Origin: Nocardioidaceae bacterium SCSIO 66511
Lineage (GTDB): Bacteria > Actinomycetota > Actinomycetes > Propionibacteriales > Nocardioidaceae
Direction of reading: 5' to 3'
Assembly (NCBI GenBank): GCA_023100825.1
Contig: CP095846.1
Span: 4,464,001 to 4,528,000, forward strand
DNA: 64,000 bases
The position numbers and the translations under genes were made by a program. Position 1 is the stretch's first letter. The number at the start of each line of letters is the position of its first letter. Shown here piece by piece: positions 35,050 to 44,159 of this stretch. A model generated the notes under the pieces. The model was not told where the DNA came from. It searched no databases and saw nothing but the letters and a program-made list of their open reading frames with translations.

Positions 35050-36440
35050 CCCACCATGATCCCCTCGCGGATGCCCAGAAGCGAAGCCACCTCGTCGAGC
35101 GACACTTGCCGCTCGGCGGCGTACAGATCGTACGGGTCGTTGACCGTACGACCGATCGCCTCAGACATCCACTCGATGTCTCGCGGAGCGCCGCCCTGCA
35201 AGGCGTCCATGTTGCCGGTCGAGGTGAGGTTGGAGGCGAAGATGCCCGCCGCGGAACGCGGTAGGAAGTCTTCGTACACGATCGGTTCGGGTGTCACCCA
35301 GCCCTGGCCGATGAGCTCGGCGAGCTCCCGCGGCGGTGTGCCCGTCGGCCGGTCGGCGTTCACCGAGAACGTGAAGTACGCGAGGTCGCGACGGGCGAGC
35401 TCGGACTCCGAACCCGGTAGCTCTTCGCGCCAGACCTGGGATGCGATCGCCTGACGACCTGCCTCGGGCCGCGCCCGGTGCCTGTTGTCGACGACAGCGA
35501 CCATCCGGTCGTACACGTCGCGACCCGCGGGTGTCAGCGCGACTCCGCGCGCCTCGACCTCGCCGAACCGTACGCGCAACTCACCCGTCGTGAGAGAGCC
35601 GTCGGGTTCGCGCATCTTGCGCGGCTCGGCGAGTGCGCGAAATGACGTCTGGCGCAGCAGGACATCCGGTCCGTCCCAACGCGGTGGACCCTGAATGGCA
35701 TCGATCATCGCGATGCCACGATCGGTCATGCTGTCGTACAGGTCGTCGATGTCGAGTACGCGCGGCGTCAGGTGGTTGATGTGCGTGCTTGCCACCCCGC
35801 CGATGTCGGCCGCGACGCCGGAGATGCCTTCGAGCTCTTCGTACCAGGCGCGGTCGACGGGTTCAGCCGACAGCGCGAACGACGCGGCCGCCAGATCGAG
35901 GAACTCCGCTGCCCGCTCCTCATCGAGCCCGCCGTCGGCTTCGGCCCGGTCGGCGAGCTCCAGCAACCGTTGCGGGAACAACTCGCGGGCATCGAGGAAC
36001 CGCTTCAGGCGAGACTCCAGATCCGCATCGAAGAAGCGGCGGTCCTCCGGTACGAGCATCGAGGTGAACACCCGGAACGGGTTCTTAGCCAGCTCGGCGC
36101 GATCAGTCGGGCGGAACGCCGTCGACACGACGGGAATCGGCTGTGGCTTCGCATCGCGCAGGTCGTAGAAGCCGGTCGGACTCATGCCGAGAGCGCCGAA
36201 GATACGGGCGACCTGGGCGAGCTCGGTCGGCGTACCCACTCGGATCGCGCCGTGTCGTTCGGCGGTCACGCGGTCGATCGAACCCAACCGTTCTGCGTCG
36301 GCCCCGTCGCGCTGCATCACGCGCGCGTTCACCTCATGCGACACCTCGACGAGAGTGTTGTACGCGGGCACCTCGCTGCCGTACAACTCCGACAGCCGCA
36401 GCGCGAACCTCGCTCGCAGTTCGCTCGTCTCGACGGTCAC
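35046..36440 (-). CDS. hglS: 2-oxoadipate dioxygenase/decarboxylase (DUF1338, HglS/YdcJ family)
   Basis: 464 aa from GTG 36440 (GTGA overlap with the preceding gene). The non-heme iron ligands of the family appear as His63 (ERHGAIRVGT), His223 (INHLTPR) and Glu294 (RFGEVEARG), with Arg67 for the substrate carboxylate. HglS converts 2-oxoadipate plus O2 to 2-hydroxyglutarate and CO2 in lysine catabolism. The operon context (ALDH7, amine oxidase, amino-acid dehydrogenase) agrees with that reaction. Confidence 0.9.
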   Translation of the reverse strand: MTVETSELRARFALRLSELYGSEVPAYNTLVEVSHEVNARVMQRDGADAERLGSIDRVTAERHGAIRVGTPTELAQVARIFGALGMSPTGFYDLRDAKPQPIPVVSTAFRPTDRAELAKNPFRVFTSMLVPEDRRFFDADLESRLKRFLDARELFPQRLLELADRAEADGGLDEERAAEFLDLAAASFALSAEPVDRAWYEELEGISGVAADIGGVASTHINHLTPRVLDIDDLYDSMTDRGIAMIDAIQGPPRWDGPDVLLRQTSFRALAEPRKMREPDGSLTTGELRVRFGEVEARGVALTPAGRDVYDRMVAVVDNRHRARPEAGRQAIASQVWREELPGSESELARRDLAYFTFSVNADRPTGTPPRELAELIGQGWVTPEPIVYEDFLPRSAAGIFASNLTSTGNMDALQGGAPRDIEWMSEAIGRTVNDPYDLYAAERQVSLDEVASLLGIREGIMVG

Positions 36441-37597
36441 ACCGTCACCTCCGTTAGTTCCGCGGGGCACTGGCCGCGCAGCTCCATTGCCTTACGTACG
36501 CGCTGGCGCGCGAGCATCGTCGCGGCCTCGTGCGGCGTGATCTCATGCGTCGTGCTCTCGCCGAGGACGGTCGGCACGTTGGCTCGTACCTTCGCCGAGA
36601 TCATGGTGAAGATCGCCGCAGGCTCGACGGGCAGCGCCGAGTAGCGCGCGTCCATCGAGTGTGCGGCCGCGATGATGCCGCCACAGTTGGCGATGAAGTC
36701 GGGTACGAGAGCGACGCCGCGCTTGTGCAGCACCGCACGCGACGACGGGTTCGTCGGCAGGTTGGCGCCCTCGACGACGAGGCGGGCGGTCGTCGACCCC
36801 GCGATCGCATCGCCGATGACGTCTTCGCGTGCCGCCGGTACGAGGATGTCGGTCTCGACCGAGAGCGCGATATCGGCCGGTTGCACACCGCCGTACTCGC
36901 GTACGCAGTCGTCGCCGACCTCGGTACGAAGGCGCGCGAGCCGGGCGACGTCGATGCCGTCCGGCTCGTGCACCGCGCCGGCCGCCGTCGACACCGCGAC
37001 GATCGTTGCTCCCAGCTCGACGAGGCGCTCAGCCGCCGCCTGGCCGACCGCGCCGAAGCCCTGGATCGCGACCCGCGACCCGCTCAACGGAAGGCCGATC
37101 GCCTGCGCCGCAGCATCGGTCGCCTCCGCGACGCCGAAGCCGGTCACGCCGAGCTTGTCGTACGGTACGCCACCCAGCGCTCGTGGCAGTCCGACCGCAG
37201 CACCACGATCGCGCAGCTCGTCGATGAAGATCGCGGCATCGTCTTCGGCGAGGCCCATGTCGAGCCCGAACACGTACTCCGAGGGAACCTCGTTGGCAAG
37301 GGCACGTGCGAACGCCCGCAGCACTGATTCCTTGTCAGCACCGTTCGGGTCACCCAGAATGCCCGCCTTGGCGCCGCCGTGGAACAGATCGACGGCCGCC
37401 CACTTCCACGTCATGGTGCGGGCGAGTCGGGCGACCTCCTCGACGGTGAGCGTCGGGCTCATCCGGGTGCCGCCCTTGCCCATGCCGCGTGCGGTGTTGT
37501 CGATGACCAGGACCCCACGCATGCCCGTACGTCGGTCGGACACGCAGACGACCTTCTCCGGGCCCCATTCGTCCATCGCCGCCAACATGTCCGTCAT
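36437..37597 (-). CDS. Glu/Leu/Phe/Val dehydrogenase family protein
   Basis: 386 aa from ATG 37597 (GTG 37615 also possible). Catalytic Lys in KGGTRMSPTL and WKWAAVDLFHGGAKAGI, NAD domain VAIQGFGAVGQAAAERL, conserved EGANLPT. Oxidatively deaminates an amino acid. First gene of the HglS operon, where L-2-aminoadipate to 2-oxoadipate is the missing step, so 2-aminoadipate is a plausible substrate; no aminotransferase gene is present nearby. Confidence 0.93.
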   Translation of the reverse strand: MTDMLAAMDEWGPEKVVCVSDRRTGMRGVLVIDNTARGMGKGGTRMSPTLTVEEVARLARTMTWKWAAVDLFHGGAKAGILGDPNGADKESVLRAFARALANEVPSEYVFGLDMGLAEDDAAIFIDELRDRGAAVGLPRALGGVPYDKLGVTGFGVAEATDAAAQAIGLPLSGSRVAIQGFGAVGQAAAERLVELGATIVAVSTAAGAVHEPDGIDVARLARLRTEVGDDCVREYGGVQPADIALSVETDILVPAAREDVIGDAIAGSTTARLVVEGANLPTNPSSRAVLHKRGVALVPDFIANCGGIIAAAHSMDARYSALPVEPAAIFTMISAKVRANVPTVLGESTTHEITPHEAATMLARQRVRKAMELRGQCPAELTEVTV

Positions 37598-37709
37598 CGC
37601 CTCGCGTACCTCCACAGATCAGACGGCCGATCGTCGTTGACCGGTCGCTGCCAGCATGGCGCGCGGGGTACGCGAGTTGCCAGGGTTCGAGCGCCCGAGT
37701 GGGTTGGGT

Positions 37710-37726
37710 CAGGGTAAGCAACCCTG
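37710..37726. promoter_or_regulatory. Palindrome upstream of the HglS operon
   Basis: CAGGGT-AAGCA-ACCCTG lies 113 bp upstream of the dehydrogenase ATG and 73 bp past the next gene's stop. It could be an operator for the lysine-type operon or a small terminator. The rest of 37598-37798 shows only a CCRCC-type low-complexity run at about 37737-37766. Confidence 0.4.
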
Positions 37727-37798
37727 TTGCCCGCTCACCGCCACCGCCACCACCGCCGCCCCTCCGCTGGGCGCCGACAGCCTGAGCGGCTCGGCTCG

Positions 37799-38365
37799 CT
37801 ACGCCCCGTGCCGAGACACCGCGTAGCGCAGGAAGGCGAAGCCGCCCGATGCGCTCGCTTCTTCGAGACGCAATCGCTGCTCGATGCGGCGTGGCAGCAC
37901 CGGCGCACCGCCGCCAAGGAACACAGGAGCGACACCGAGGATGATCTCGTCGAGCAAGCCCGCATCGTCGCACTGACCGACGAGGTCACCACCGCCGATG
38001 ACCCAGACGTTGCGATCACCCGCGGCCTCGGTCATCTCCGCGTGCGTGGGTTCGACGTCGCCGCGTACGAAGCGGATGTCGGCGCCAGGAATGACGGGCA
38101 AGTCCCGATGGGTGAACACCCACATCGGCCGATCGGCGTAGAACTCCTGCCACCGCTGCGGATTCTCGAGGAGGTTTTCCTGGTCGATCACCCACTCGTA
38201 GGTGATCGAACCGCACGCCATGGCACCGACCTCGCCGAAGAACGTCTCCCACCGCTCGTCCTTCTCGGCAGGACGCGATGCGGCGAACAACCAGTCCAAG
38301 CTGTTGTGCTCGTCAGCGATGTATCCATCGATGCTGACCCCCGTGTAGTACTGCGTCTTCGTCAT
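37799..38365 (-). CDS. Dihydrofolate reductase-family (RibD C-terminal-like) protein
   Basis: 188 aa. TGVSIDGYIADEHNSLDWLF and VIGGGDLVGQCDDAGLLDEI, the pattern of YwjB/RibD_C proteins in actinobacteria. NADPH-binding reductase fold; physiological substrate unknown. A second member of the family is encoded at 49362-49922 and is quite different in sequence. Confidence 0.9.
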   Translation of the reverse strand: MTKTQYYTGVSIDGYIADEHNSLDWLFAASRPAEKDERWETFFGEVGAMACGSITYEWVIDQENLLENPQRWQEFYADRPMWVFTHRDLPVIPGADIRFVRGDVEPTHAEMTEAAGDRNVWVIGGGDLVGQCDDAGLLDEIILGVAPVFLGGGAPVLPRRIEQRLRLEEASASGGFAFLRYAVSRHGA

Positions 38366-38404
38366 GTCCGTACTGTGTCATCGGGCGCCGACAGCCGCGT
38401 CGAT

Positions 38405-39331
38405 TCAGGTCGCCTCCACGCCCTCCGTACCAGCCGCAACGTCGGTCGCGGCCGAGGTCAGTGCGTCGACGGCGGCCGGGGCACTTGGTCCCGCCCCGAT
38501 CGGGCGGTGAAGTGCGAGTACGTGCCGGCGTACGTCGACGTCATCGAGCGAACGAGCAACGATCCCCTCAGCAGGTACATGCGCGAGTGCGGGTACGAGC
38601 GCGATTCCGAGCCCGGAGCGGACGAACTCGCGGATCACGTCGTAGTCGTTGCTGCGCACGCTGACCTGGGGTACGAAGTCGGCCTCGGCACAGATCCGGT
38701 CCAGGCACGTCGCACCCGATGAGCCTTCGCGCGTACGCACCCAGGTCTCGTCCTCGAGATCTGCCAGGGTCACGGTCTGCTCACCGGCGAGCCGATGACC
38801 ATCGGGCAGCAGGAGTACGAGCCGCTCCTCGACGAGCGGCGTACGCGTCAGGCCGGCCGGCCAGCGCTGCGGAACGAGGTCGTAGCGGTAGACGACGGCG
38901 ACGTCCAACTCCCCGTCGCGCAGCAGCGCGACCAGTTCCGCGGGCTCGCCCTCGTCGAGCTCGACGCGTACGTCGGGATGTGCCTGCCGGTACGCCGCGA
39001 GCCCGCCCGGCAGCAGTCGCTCACTCGCCGTCGGAAAGCTACCGAGCCGCAGCCGTCCGAGCTCACCGGCGACAAGTCCGCGTACGTCGTCGTCGAGCCC
39101 GTCGAGTGCCGAAAGGGAATCGCGGGCACGCTCGGCCAAGAACTCCGCCGCCGGCGTAGCGGTGATGCTGTGCGCGTCCCGCTCGAACAGCGGCAACTGC
39201 ACTGCCCGCTCGAGGGCGGCGATCTGCTGCGAAACCGCCGATGCCGTATAGCCCAACTGTCGTGCGGCATCGGCGAACGACCCCGTACGTATGACCGCGG
39301 TGAGCGTACGCAGGTGCACGGGGTTGAGCAT
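38405..39331 (-). CDS. LysR-family transcriptional regulator
   Basis: 308 aa. N-terminal winged helix (LRTLTAVIRTGSFADAARQL, TASAVSQQIAALE) and a periplasmic-binding-like effector domain (about 90-295). It lies 27 bp after the MetS-like gene on the same strand and upstream of the lysine-type operon, so it may regulate the transporter, the operon or both. Effector unknown. Confidence 0.92.
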   Translation of the reverse strand: MLNPVHLRTLTAVIRTGSFADAARQLGYTASAVSQQIAALERAVQLPLFERDAHSITATPAAEFLAERARDSLSALDGLDDDVRGLVAGELGRLRLGSFPTASERLLPGGLAAYRQAHPDVRVELDEGEPAELVALLRDGELDVAVVYRYDLVPQRWPAGLTRTPLVEERLVLLLPDGHRLAGEQTVTLADLEDETWVRTREGSSGATCLDRICAEADFVPQVSVRSNDYDVIREFVRSGLGIALVPALAHVPAEGIVARSLDDVDVRRHVLALHRPIGAGPSAPAAVDALTSAATDVAAGTEGVEAT

Positions 39332-39358
39332 GCCGCCACCCTATGCGCGTCGAGTGGC

Positions 39359-39475
39359 TCAGTCCTCGACCGGCTTCTTCCGGTCGCTGTTGATCGCGAT
39401 CGTCGACAGCCAGACCACGGCGCCGATATCGATGCCGAAGAAGACCAGCGTCCAGATCAGGATCTCGGCGGTCAT
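39359..39475 (-). CDS. MetS-like small subunit of NSS transporter
   Basis: 38 aa. Begins MTAEILIWTLVFFGIDIGAV and has one membrane helix followed by a short charged tail (NSDRKKPVED). Its ATG overlaps the stop of the NSS transporter (ATGA), and GGGAGG precedes it. In corynebacteria the two-gene methionine/alanine importer MetPS has exactly this arrangement, the small protein being needed for transport. Confidence 0.88.
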   Translation of the reverse strand: MTAEILIWTLVFFGIDIGAVVWLSTIAINSDRKKPVED

Positions 39476-41019
39476 CGTGCACCTCCCTTACGTCCCGTGC
39501 GGGGCAATCGGATCCGGCGAAGGTTCGGGTCCTTGACGAACGCGGCACCGGGGCCCATCGACGACGCCATCGGACCGCTCATCACCTTGTCGGCCAGGAA
39601 GTTGTTGAGCGCCAGCATGATCAACGCGAGAATCGCCCACTGCACGATCATGGTGCCGAAGCTGAACTGCGACCACGGGTTCCACCACTCGTCGACGTCC
39701 TGAACCGACTGCTGCAACCACCAGCCGAGCAGTACGACGAGCATCACCGGGAAACCGTAGATGCAGATGTTCCACCACCGGCCGACCCGGACGTCACTTG
39801 CCTCGTCCAGCTCCCGCCTCGCCCGCTCGACGCCGTACTTCATCATCGCGATCGCCGCGCACAGGCCACTGAGCAGCAGCCCGATGCCCCAGACGTTGTC
39901 CTGGTTGGTCAGGAACTCGACGCTGTACGCAGATGGGATGCCAGCGACGAGCGTCGCGAGCACAACCCAGCCGACCGCGCTCCTGCGCTCGAGGCCCATG
40001 TCCATGATGTTTCGGGCCGACAGCTCGACCATCGCGATCAGACTGGAGATGCCGGCGAGGAACAGCGCAAGGAAGAACAGCGGCCCGAAGACGGCGCCGC
40101 CGGGCATCTGACCGAGCAGCTCAGCGAAGTAGGTGAACGCGAAGTTCTGATTGCCCGCGCCGGCGGCCGTCGCCGCGTACTCCTCGCCGCGTAGCGAGAA
40201 GACGGTGCACAGGACTGCCGTGCCGGCGAGCAGCGAGGCGAGCAAGTTGGCCGAACAGGTGAGTCCGGCGTTGACCGCCATGTCCTCGCGCTTGCGCATG
40301 TAAACCGAGTACGTGAGATAGAGACCCCAGCCGGCACCGGTCGAGAACGCCATCTGGGTGAATGCCTGCAGCCACATGTCGGGCTCGCCGAACTGACTCC
40401 AGTCCGGTACGAACATGTACTCCAGACCGCCCGACGCACCGTCGAGGGTGAGTGCCTGGATCACCAGAATCACCAGGATCACGAACAGCACGGGGATCGC
40501 GATGTTCAGGACGGTCTCGATGCCGCCCTTGAGTCCGCGCAGGACGATGTAACCGACGATCGCGATCGAGATGACGTGGAAGAACATCGGCTGCCACGCG
40601 CTCTCGCTGAAGTCGAGCCAGGTAGCAGCAGTGTCGACGTTGTCGCCGCTGAACTCTCCGGTGAGCGAGTAGACGAGATACCGCAGCGCCCAGCCGCAGA
40701 TCACCGAGTAGTAGAACATGATCGCGATCGTCACGAAGCCCATGAAGCCGCCCATCCAGGCGAACTTGCGGCCCATGAAGTCGCGGAAGGCACCGACTGT
40801 GCCGAGCCGGCTCTTCGAGCCGAGCAGTGCCTCGGACATCAACAGCGGCACTGCCCACACGAGGTTGGCGATGATGAGCGCGATCAGGAACGCGCCGCCG
40901 CCCCATTCACCGACCACCCGTGGGAATCGCCAGAGGTTGCCCGTACCGACCGCCATGCCGACAGCAGCCGCAATGAACGTGAACCTGTTCTTGAACACCT
41001 CGCCAGCCATGGCCAGCAT
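39472..41019 (-). CDS. Sodium-dependent NSS-family transporter, MetP-like
   Basis: 515 aa, twelve predicted helices. The N-terminal NSS signature GMAVGTGNLWRFPRV contributes to the sodium and substrate sites. Imports an amino acid with Na+. It is coupled to the small MetS-like gene, which favours a MetP-type (methionine/alanine or other hydrophobic amino acid) role. Start ATG 41019, with ATG 41010 as alternative. The promoter must lie in 41020-41145. Confidence 0.92.
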   Translation of the reverse strand: MLAMAGEVFKNRFTFIAAAVGMAVGTGNLWRFPRVVGEWGGGAFLIALIIANLVWAVPLLMSEALLGSKSRLGTVGAFRDFMGRKFAWMGGFMGFVTIAIMFYYSVICGWALRYLVYSLTGEFSGDNVDTAATWLDFSESAWQPMFFHVISIAIVGYIVLRGLKGGIETVLNIAIPVLFVILVILVIQALTLDGASGGLEYMFVPDWSQFGEPDMWLQAFTQMAFSTGAGWGLYLTYSVYMRKREDMAVNAGLTCSANLLASLLAGTAVLCTVFSLRGEEYAATAAGAGNQNFAFTYFAELLGQMPGGAVFGPLFFLALFLAGISSLIAMVELSARNIMDMGLERRSAVGWVVLATLVAGIPSAYSVEFLTNQDNVWGIGLLLSGLCAAIAMMKYGVERARRELDEASDVRVGRWWNICIYGFPVMLVVLLGWWLQQSVQDVDEWWNPWSQFSFGTMIVQWAILALIMLALNNFLADKVMSGPMASSMGPGAAFVKDPNLRRIRLPRTGRKGGAR

Positions 41020-41146
41020 CTTGGCGTGTTACCCAGGTCACACGCAAGGGTGTATTCGGGTCGGCCCGAATGCGGTCGATCGTTGCGGATCACGCTGCGC
41101 GTCAGTGGAGTCCTGCCACAGCGGCCACCGGCGTCCCAGCGGGCAG

Positions 41147-41200
41147 GGCAACCTCCCACTTTGCACGGTGTATCTGCCATGCAAAGCGGAGTTTCACCAT
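41147..41200. terminator. Imperfect hairpin after the HAD-hydrolase gene
   Basis: Core arms CTTTGCA (41159-41165) and TGCAAAG (41180-41186) extend outward with interrupted pairing. It lies just beyond the stop of the HAD gene. One arm resembles the hairpin at 32235-32276. Confidence 0.6.
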
Positions 41201-41202
41201 GT

Positions 41203-41898
41203 CTACTTGGTGAACTGGCGCCGAACGTCGTCGAGTACGGGCCCGAGGTCGCTCAACGAGTCGATCTCGTACGCGGGTTGTGGGCCGTCGGGATCGACCC
41301 GGTGGCCCGGCCGCGCAACCCGGACTGTCATGAGACCCGCCTCCAGAGACCCGCGTACGTCGCGGGCAGAGGCCGCCACATGCACGTGTCCGCCCGTGTG
41401 CTCGGCGGCTCGCCGGTAGATCCGGCTCCCCGGTTTGTACGCGCGTAACCGCTCGGAGGTGAGTACGACCTCCGGGTCGACCAGACCCGCGATCTGCGTA
41501 CGCGCGAACAGCGCGTCGTCGACGTTCGACAGGATGCCCAGCCGGTGTGCGCCACTGAGCTCTGCCATCGCGGGTACGACATCCGGCCACGGCGACCAGT
41601 CGGGGATCGTCGCGTGCACCGCGCGCAGGTCGACCTCTGCGTCCGCATCGAGGCCGCGGTCGGCGTACGTCTGCGCGAGCGTACGCGTCGACACCGAAGT
41701 GAAGGACTCCCACTCACCGCCAGCTTCCAATCGCTCGGCGAGCCCCTTCTGCGCCGCCTTGTTCAAACCGTCCCAGACGTCGTACAACTCGGTGCCGGTC
41801 ACAGCCCAATCGCGCGCACGAGCAAACGAGTCGAACGTGCTCGAAGCGCCGCTTCGAGTGTCGAGGAGCGCACTGAACAGGTCGAAGGTGACGATCAC
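41203..41898 (-). CDS. HAD-superfamily hydrolase (haloacid dehalogenase-like)
   Basis: 231 aa from GTG 41898; the longer open frame covers the neighbouring gene in antisense. Motif I is TFDLFSALLDTRSG with the Asp nucleophile, motif II GILSNVDD, motif III Lys in RAYKPGSRIYRRA, motif IV VHVAASARDVRGSLEAGL. Motif I reads DLFSALLDT rather than DxDGTL, as in type II haloacid dehalogenases. Substrate unknown. Confidence 0.88.
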   Translation of the reverse strand: MIVTFDLFSALLDTRSGASSTFDSFARARDWAVTGTELYDVWDGLNKAAQKGLAERLEAGGEWESFTSVSTRTLAQTYADRGLDADAEVDLRAVHATIPDWSPWPDVVPAMAELSGAHRLGILSNVDDALFARTQIAGLVDPEVVLTSERLRAYKPGSRIYRRAAEHTGGHVHVAASARDVRGSLEAGLMTVRVARPGHRVDPDGPQPAYEIDSLSDLGPVLDDVRRQFTK

Positions 41899-41994
41899 GC
41901 CGCGATCGTACGCGGCGAGCCGTCTCGATTCGTTCGGATGGGAGGGAACCCGGCCGACCATCGGCTTCGTTGGACTGGCCAGGAGGTACCCATC

Positions 41995-42258
41995 ATGCAA
42001 TGCCCCACCGACGGATCCACCCTCGTCATGAGCGAGCGGTCCGGCATCGAGATCGACTACTGCCCGCAATGTCGGGGCGTTTGGCTCGACCGCGGAGAGC
42101 TCGACAAGATCATCGACCGAGGCGTCGAGATGTCTGCCCCGCAGGCTCGCCCACAACAGCCAACCTACGAACAGCCCCGTTACGAGCAGCGTCGGTACGA
42201 CGACCGTTCGTACAAGCGGAAGAAGAAGGAGCACTGGCTGAGCGATCTGTTCGACTGA
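41995..42258 (+). CDS. zf-TFIIB domain protein
   Basis: 87 aa, ATG 41995 with AGGAGG 8 nt upstream. A rubredoxin-like zinc knuckle, MQCPTDGSTLV then DYCPQCRGVWLDRGELDKII (CPxC plus a CP pair), then a Gln/Tyr/Arg-rich linker and a basic end. Common small actinobacterial protein of unknown role, probably nucleic-acid or protein binding. Confidence 0.9.
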   Translation: MQCPTDGSTLVMSERSGIEIDYCPQCRGVWLDRGELDKIIDRGVEMSAPQARPQQPTYEQPRYEQRRYDDRSYKRKKKEHWLSDLFD

Positions 42259-42268
42259 GCCGGCAGGA

Positions 42269-43135
42269 TCACTGCGTACGGATCGACTCGATCATCCGGG
42301 TGGCGTGCTGGTCACCGTGACCGGCGGCGATCTGCTCGTCGAGCATCGTCGCGACGGCCGATAGGACGCCGGGCCTGACACCGGCGTCCTCTCCCGCCTG
42401 GACGATCGTGCCCACCGCGGTCCTGGTGAACACCAGATCCTGCACGTCCGTCGCGTACTCGCTCGAGTCGATCAGCTCCGCCGCTCGTGGCAGTGATCCG
42501 GCCATCGCCCGCAGCCACGACTGGAGCGTGTCCGCGAACTCGGCAGCCTTCACGCCGGCGCTGCCGACCATCGCGTACGCCTGGTACGCACCGGCGAACA
42601 TCGCATACATCGCTGCCAGCATGGCGAGGTCCTGCAGTGCGGCCATCCCGGCGTCGTCGCCCAGGTATTGAGCCGATCCCAGCAGGCCGAGCGCCTCGCG
42701 ATGGTTCCGGTAGACGTCGGCGTCGCCGCTGTACAGCAACGAAGCCGCCGGCGTACCGATCATCGACGGAATCGCCATTATGCCGCCGTCGAGGTAGCCG
42801 ATCCCGTGATCGGCCGCCCAGTCGGCCATCGCGCGCGCCTCATCGGGCGTACCCGTTGTGAGGTTCACGATCGACCTACCCGCCAAGACCGGCGCCTCGC
42901 GCTCGAGTGACGCCCGAGCATTCGCATAGTCGCGTACGCACACGATCGAGAGCCTGCTCGACGTCACTGCACCATGGAACGAGTTGGCCTCCCGCGCACC
43001 CGCGGCGACTAGTGCTTCGGCACGTCCCGGCGATCGGTTCCACACCGTCGTCGGATAGCCCTCCTCGAGCAGCCGGGCGGCGAGCGCGCGGCCCATCTCG
43101 CCGAGGCCGACGACTGTCACGGCTGTCGCGCTCAT
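42269..43135 (-). CDS. NAD(P)-dependent oxidoreductase, imine-reductase/HIBADH-like (copy A)
   Basis: 288 aa. Rossmann motif VVGLGEMGRALAARLLEEG, NLTTGTPDEARAMADWAADH and a C-terminal helical domain. It belongs to the 6-phosphogluconate/3-hydroxyisobutyrate dehydrogenase superfamily in its imine-reductase-like branch. Paralogous to the gene directly before it, with an ATGA overlap. Confidence 0.9.
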   Translation of the reverse strand: MSATAVTVVGLGEMGRALAARLLEEGYPTTVWNRSPGRAEALVAAGAREANSFHGAVTSSRLSIVCVRDYANARASLEREAPVLAGRSIVNLTTGTPDEARAMADWAADHGIGYLDGGIMAIPSMIGTPAASLLYSGDADVYRNHREALGLLGSAQYLGDDAGMAALQDLAMLAAMYAMFAGAYQAYAMVGSAGVKAAEFADTLQSWLRAMAGSLPRAAELIDSSEYATDVQDLVFTRTAVGTIVQAGEDAGVRPGVLSAVATMLDEQIAAGHGDQHATRMIESIRTQ

Positions 43136-44019
43136 GCCGCTTCTTCCTCGACCCGTGGGGATTTGATCATCTCGATCAGGCTGGTCCAGCCCTGACCTCC
43201 TCGTCCGTCGGCGAGTGCTCGGCGGTAGAGATCCCGAACGGCTGCAGGGAGCCCTGGGTCGATGCCGGCTTCCTCACTCGCCCTGGTGATGTGGTCGATG
43301 CCGGCGGCCATCATCGTGAGGCTTGCTCCCTGGTCTACGTACTCGCGACGGTCGATCTCGCCGGCCACGCCGTCCATGAAGTACGGCATCTCACTCACGA
43401 GCCGGCTTGCGTACGGAAGGAACTCCTCTGCAGTGACCCCTGCGGACCCGACCAATGCGACCGCATGCTGGATGCTCGCCAACATCGTCATGAACAGGTC
43501 GAGCTGCGCTTGGTACCACAGTTGCGCGAGGCCCGGACTCTCGCCGCGGTAGTCGACCTTGCTCAGCACCTCAAGCGTCGAGCGATGTCGATCGACGAGA
43601 GCCACGGGCCCGCTGTAGAAGGTGTATGCGCCATCCTTGCCGACTAGTTCTGCCGGCACCATGATGCCGCCAGTGATGAAGCCGGCGCCGCGCTCCCCAG
43701 CCCATTCGGATGCACGTTGGGCCTCGCTCGGCGTGTCCGAACTGAGGTTGACCAGCGTCTTATCGACGAGCTGATCGGTCGCGGCACCGAGAAGGTCGTA
43801 CATCGCCTGATAGTGCGTGAGGCTCAAGACGATGACGTCCGAGGCCGCGAGCGCGTCTGATGCCGAATCGGCCTGCCTCGCGCCGGAGCGTACGAGTTCG
43901 TCGGCCTTGCCGGGTGTGCGGTTGAACACCGTCGTCGGGTGACCTGCGTCGATGAAGGTGCGTGCCATGGCCTGGCCCATCGGGCCGAGTCCGATCACGG
44001 TAACGGGCGTACGAGACAT
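43132..44019 (-). CDS. NAD(P)-dependent oxidoreductase, imine-reductase/HIBADH-like (copy B)
   Basis: 295 aa from ATG 44019 (AAGGA upstream; longer frame not supported). VIGLGPMGQAMARTFIDAG, NLSSDTPSEAQRASEWAGER. Same layout as copy A and clearly a tandem duplicate that has diverged. Divergent from an HxlR regulator with an operator-like region between, so the pair is probably repressed by it and induced by an electrophile or redox signal. Confidence 0.9.
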   Translation of the reverse strand: MSRTPVTVIGLGPMGQAMARTFIDAGHPTTVFNRTPGKADELVRSGARQADSASDALAASDVIVLSLTHYQAMYDLLGAATDQLVDKTLVNLSSDTPSEAQRASEWAGERGAGFITGGIMVPAELVGKDGAYTFYSGPVALVDRHRSTLEVLSKVDYRGESPGLAQLWYQAQLDLFMTMLASIQHAVALVGSAGVTAEEFLPYASRLVSEMPYFMDGVAGEIDRREYVDQGASLTMMAAGIDHITRASEEAGIDPGLPAAVRDLYRRALADGRGGQGWTSLIEMIKSPRVEEEAA

Positions 44020-44114
44020 GCGAATGTCCTTGTCTGGCTGGAAAGTGACGTTCGTGAGCGCCGGGTCGGCGCCTACAACAAGCGTGCACCGGCGCACTAC
44101 AACGCACCAGTACC

Positions 44115-44155
44115 TACTTTGAAGTCAGGTACTTACCTAGAAGTCAGTAAAGTGG
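44115..44155. promoter_or_regulatory. HxlR operator region
   Basis: Compact repeat cluster in the 140-bp divergent region: palindrome AGGTACTTACCT (44127-44138) flanked by the direct repeat GAAGTCAG (44121-44128 and 44140-44147) and a TACTT/AAGTA-like outer pair. This matches the kind of site bound by HxlR dimers and lies just 5 bp upstream of the regulator start. Confidence 0.65.
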
Positions 44156-44159
44156 GCTC

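Noticed and set aside
37737-37766. CCRCC-type repeat as a functional element
   Set aside because: Short low-complexity run in an intergenic region; no evidence of function.
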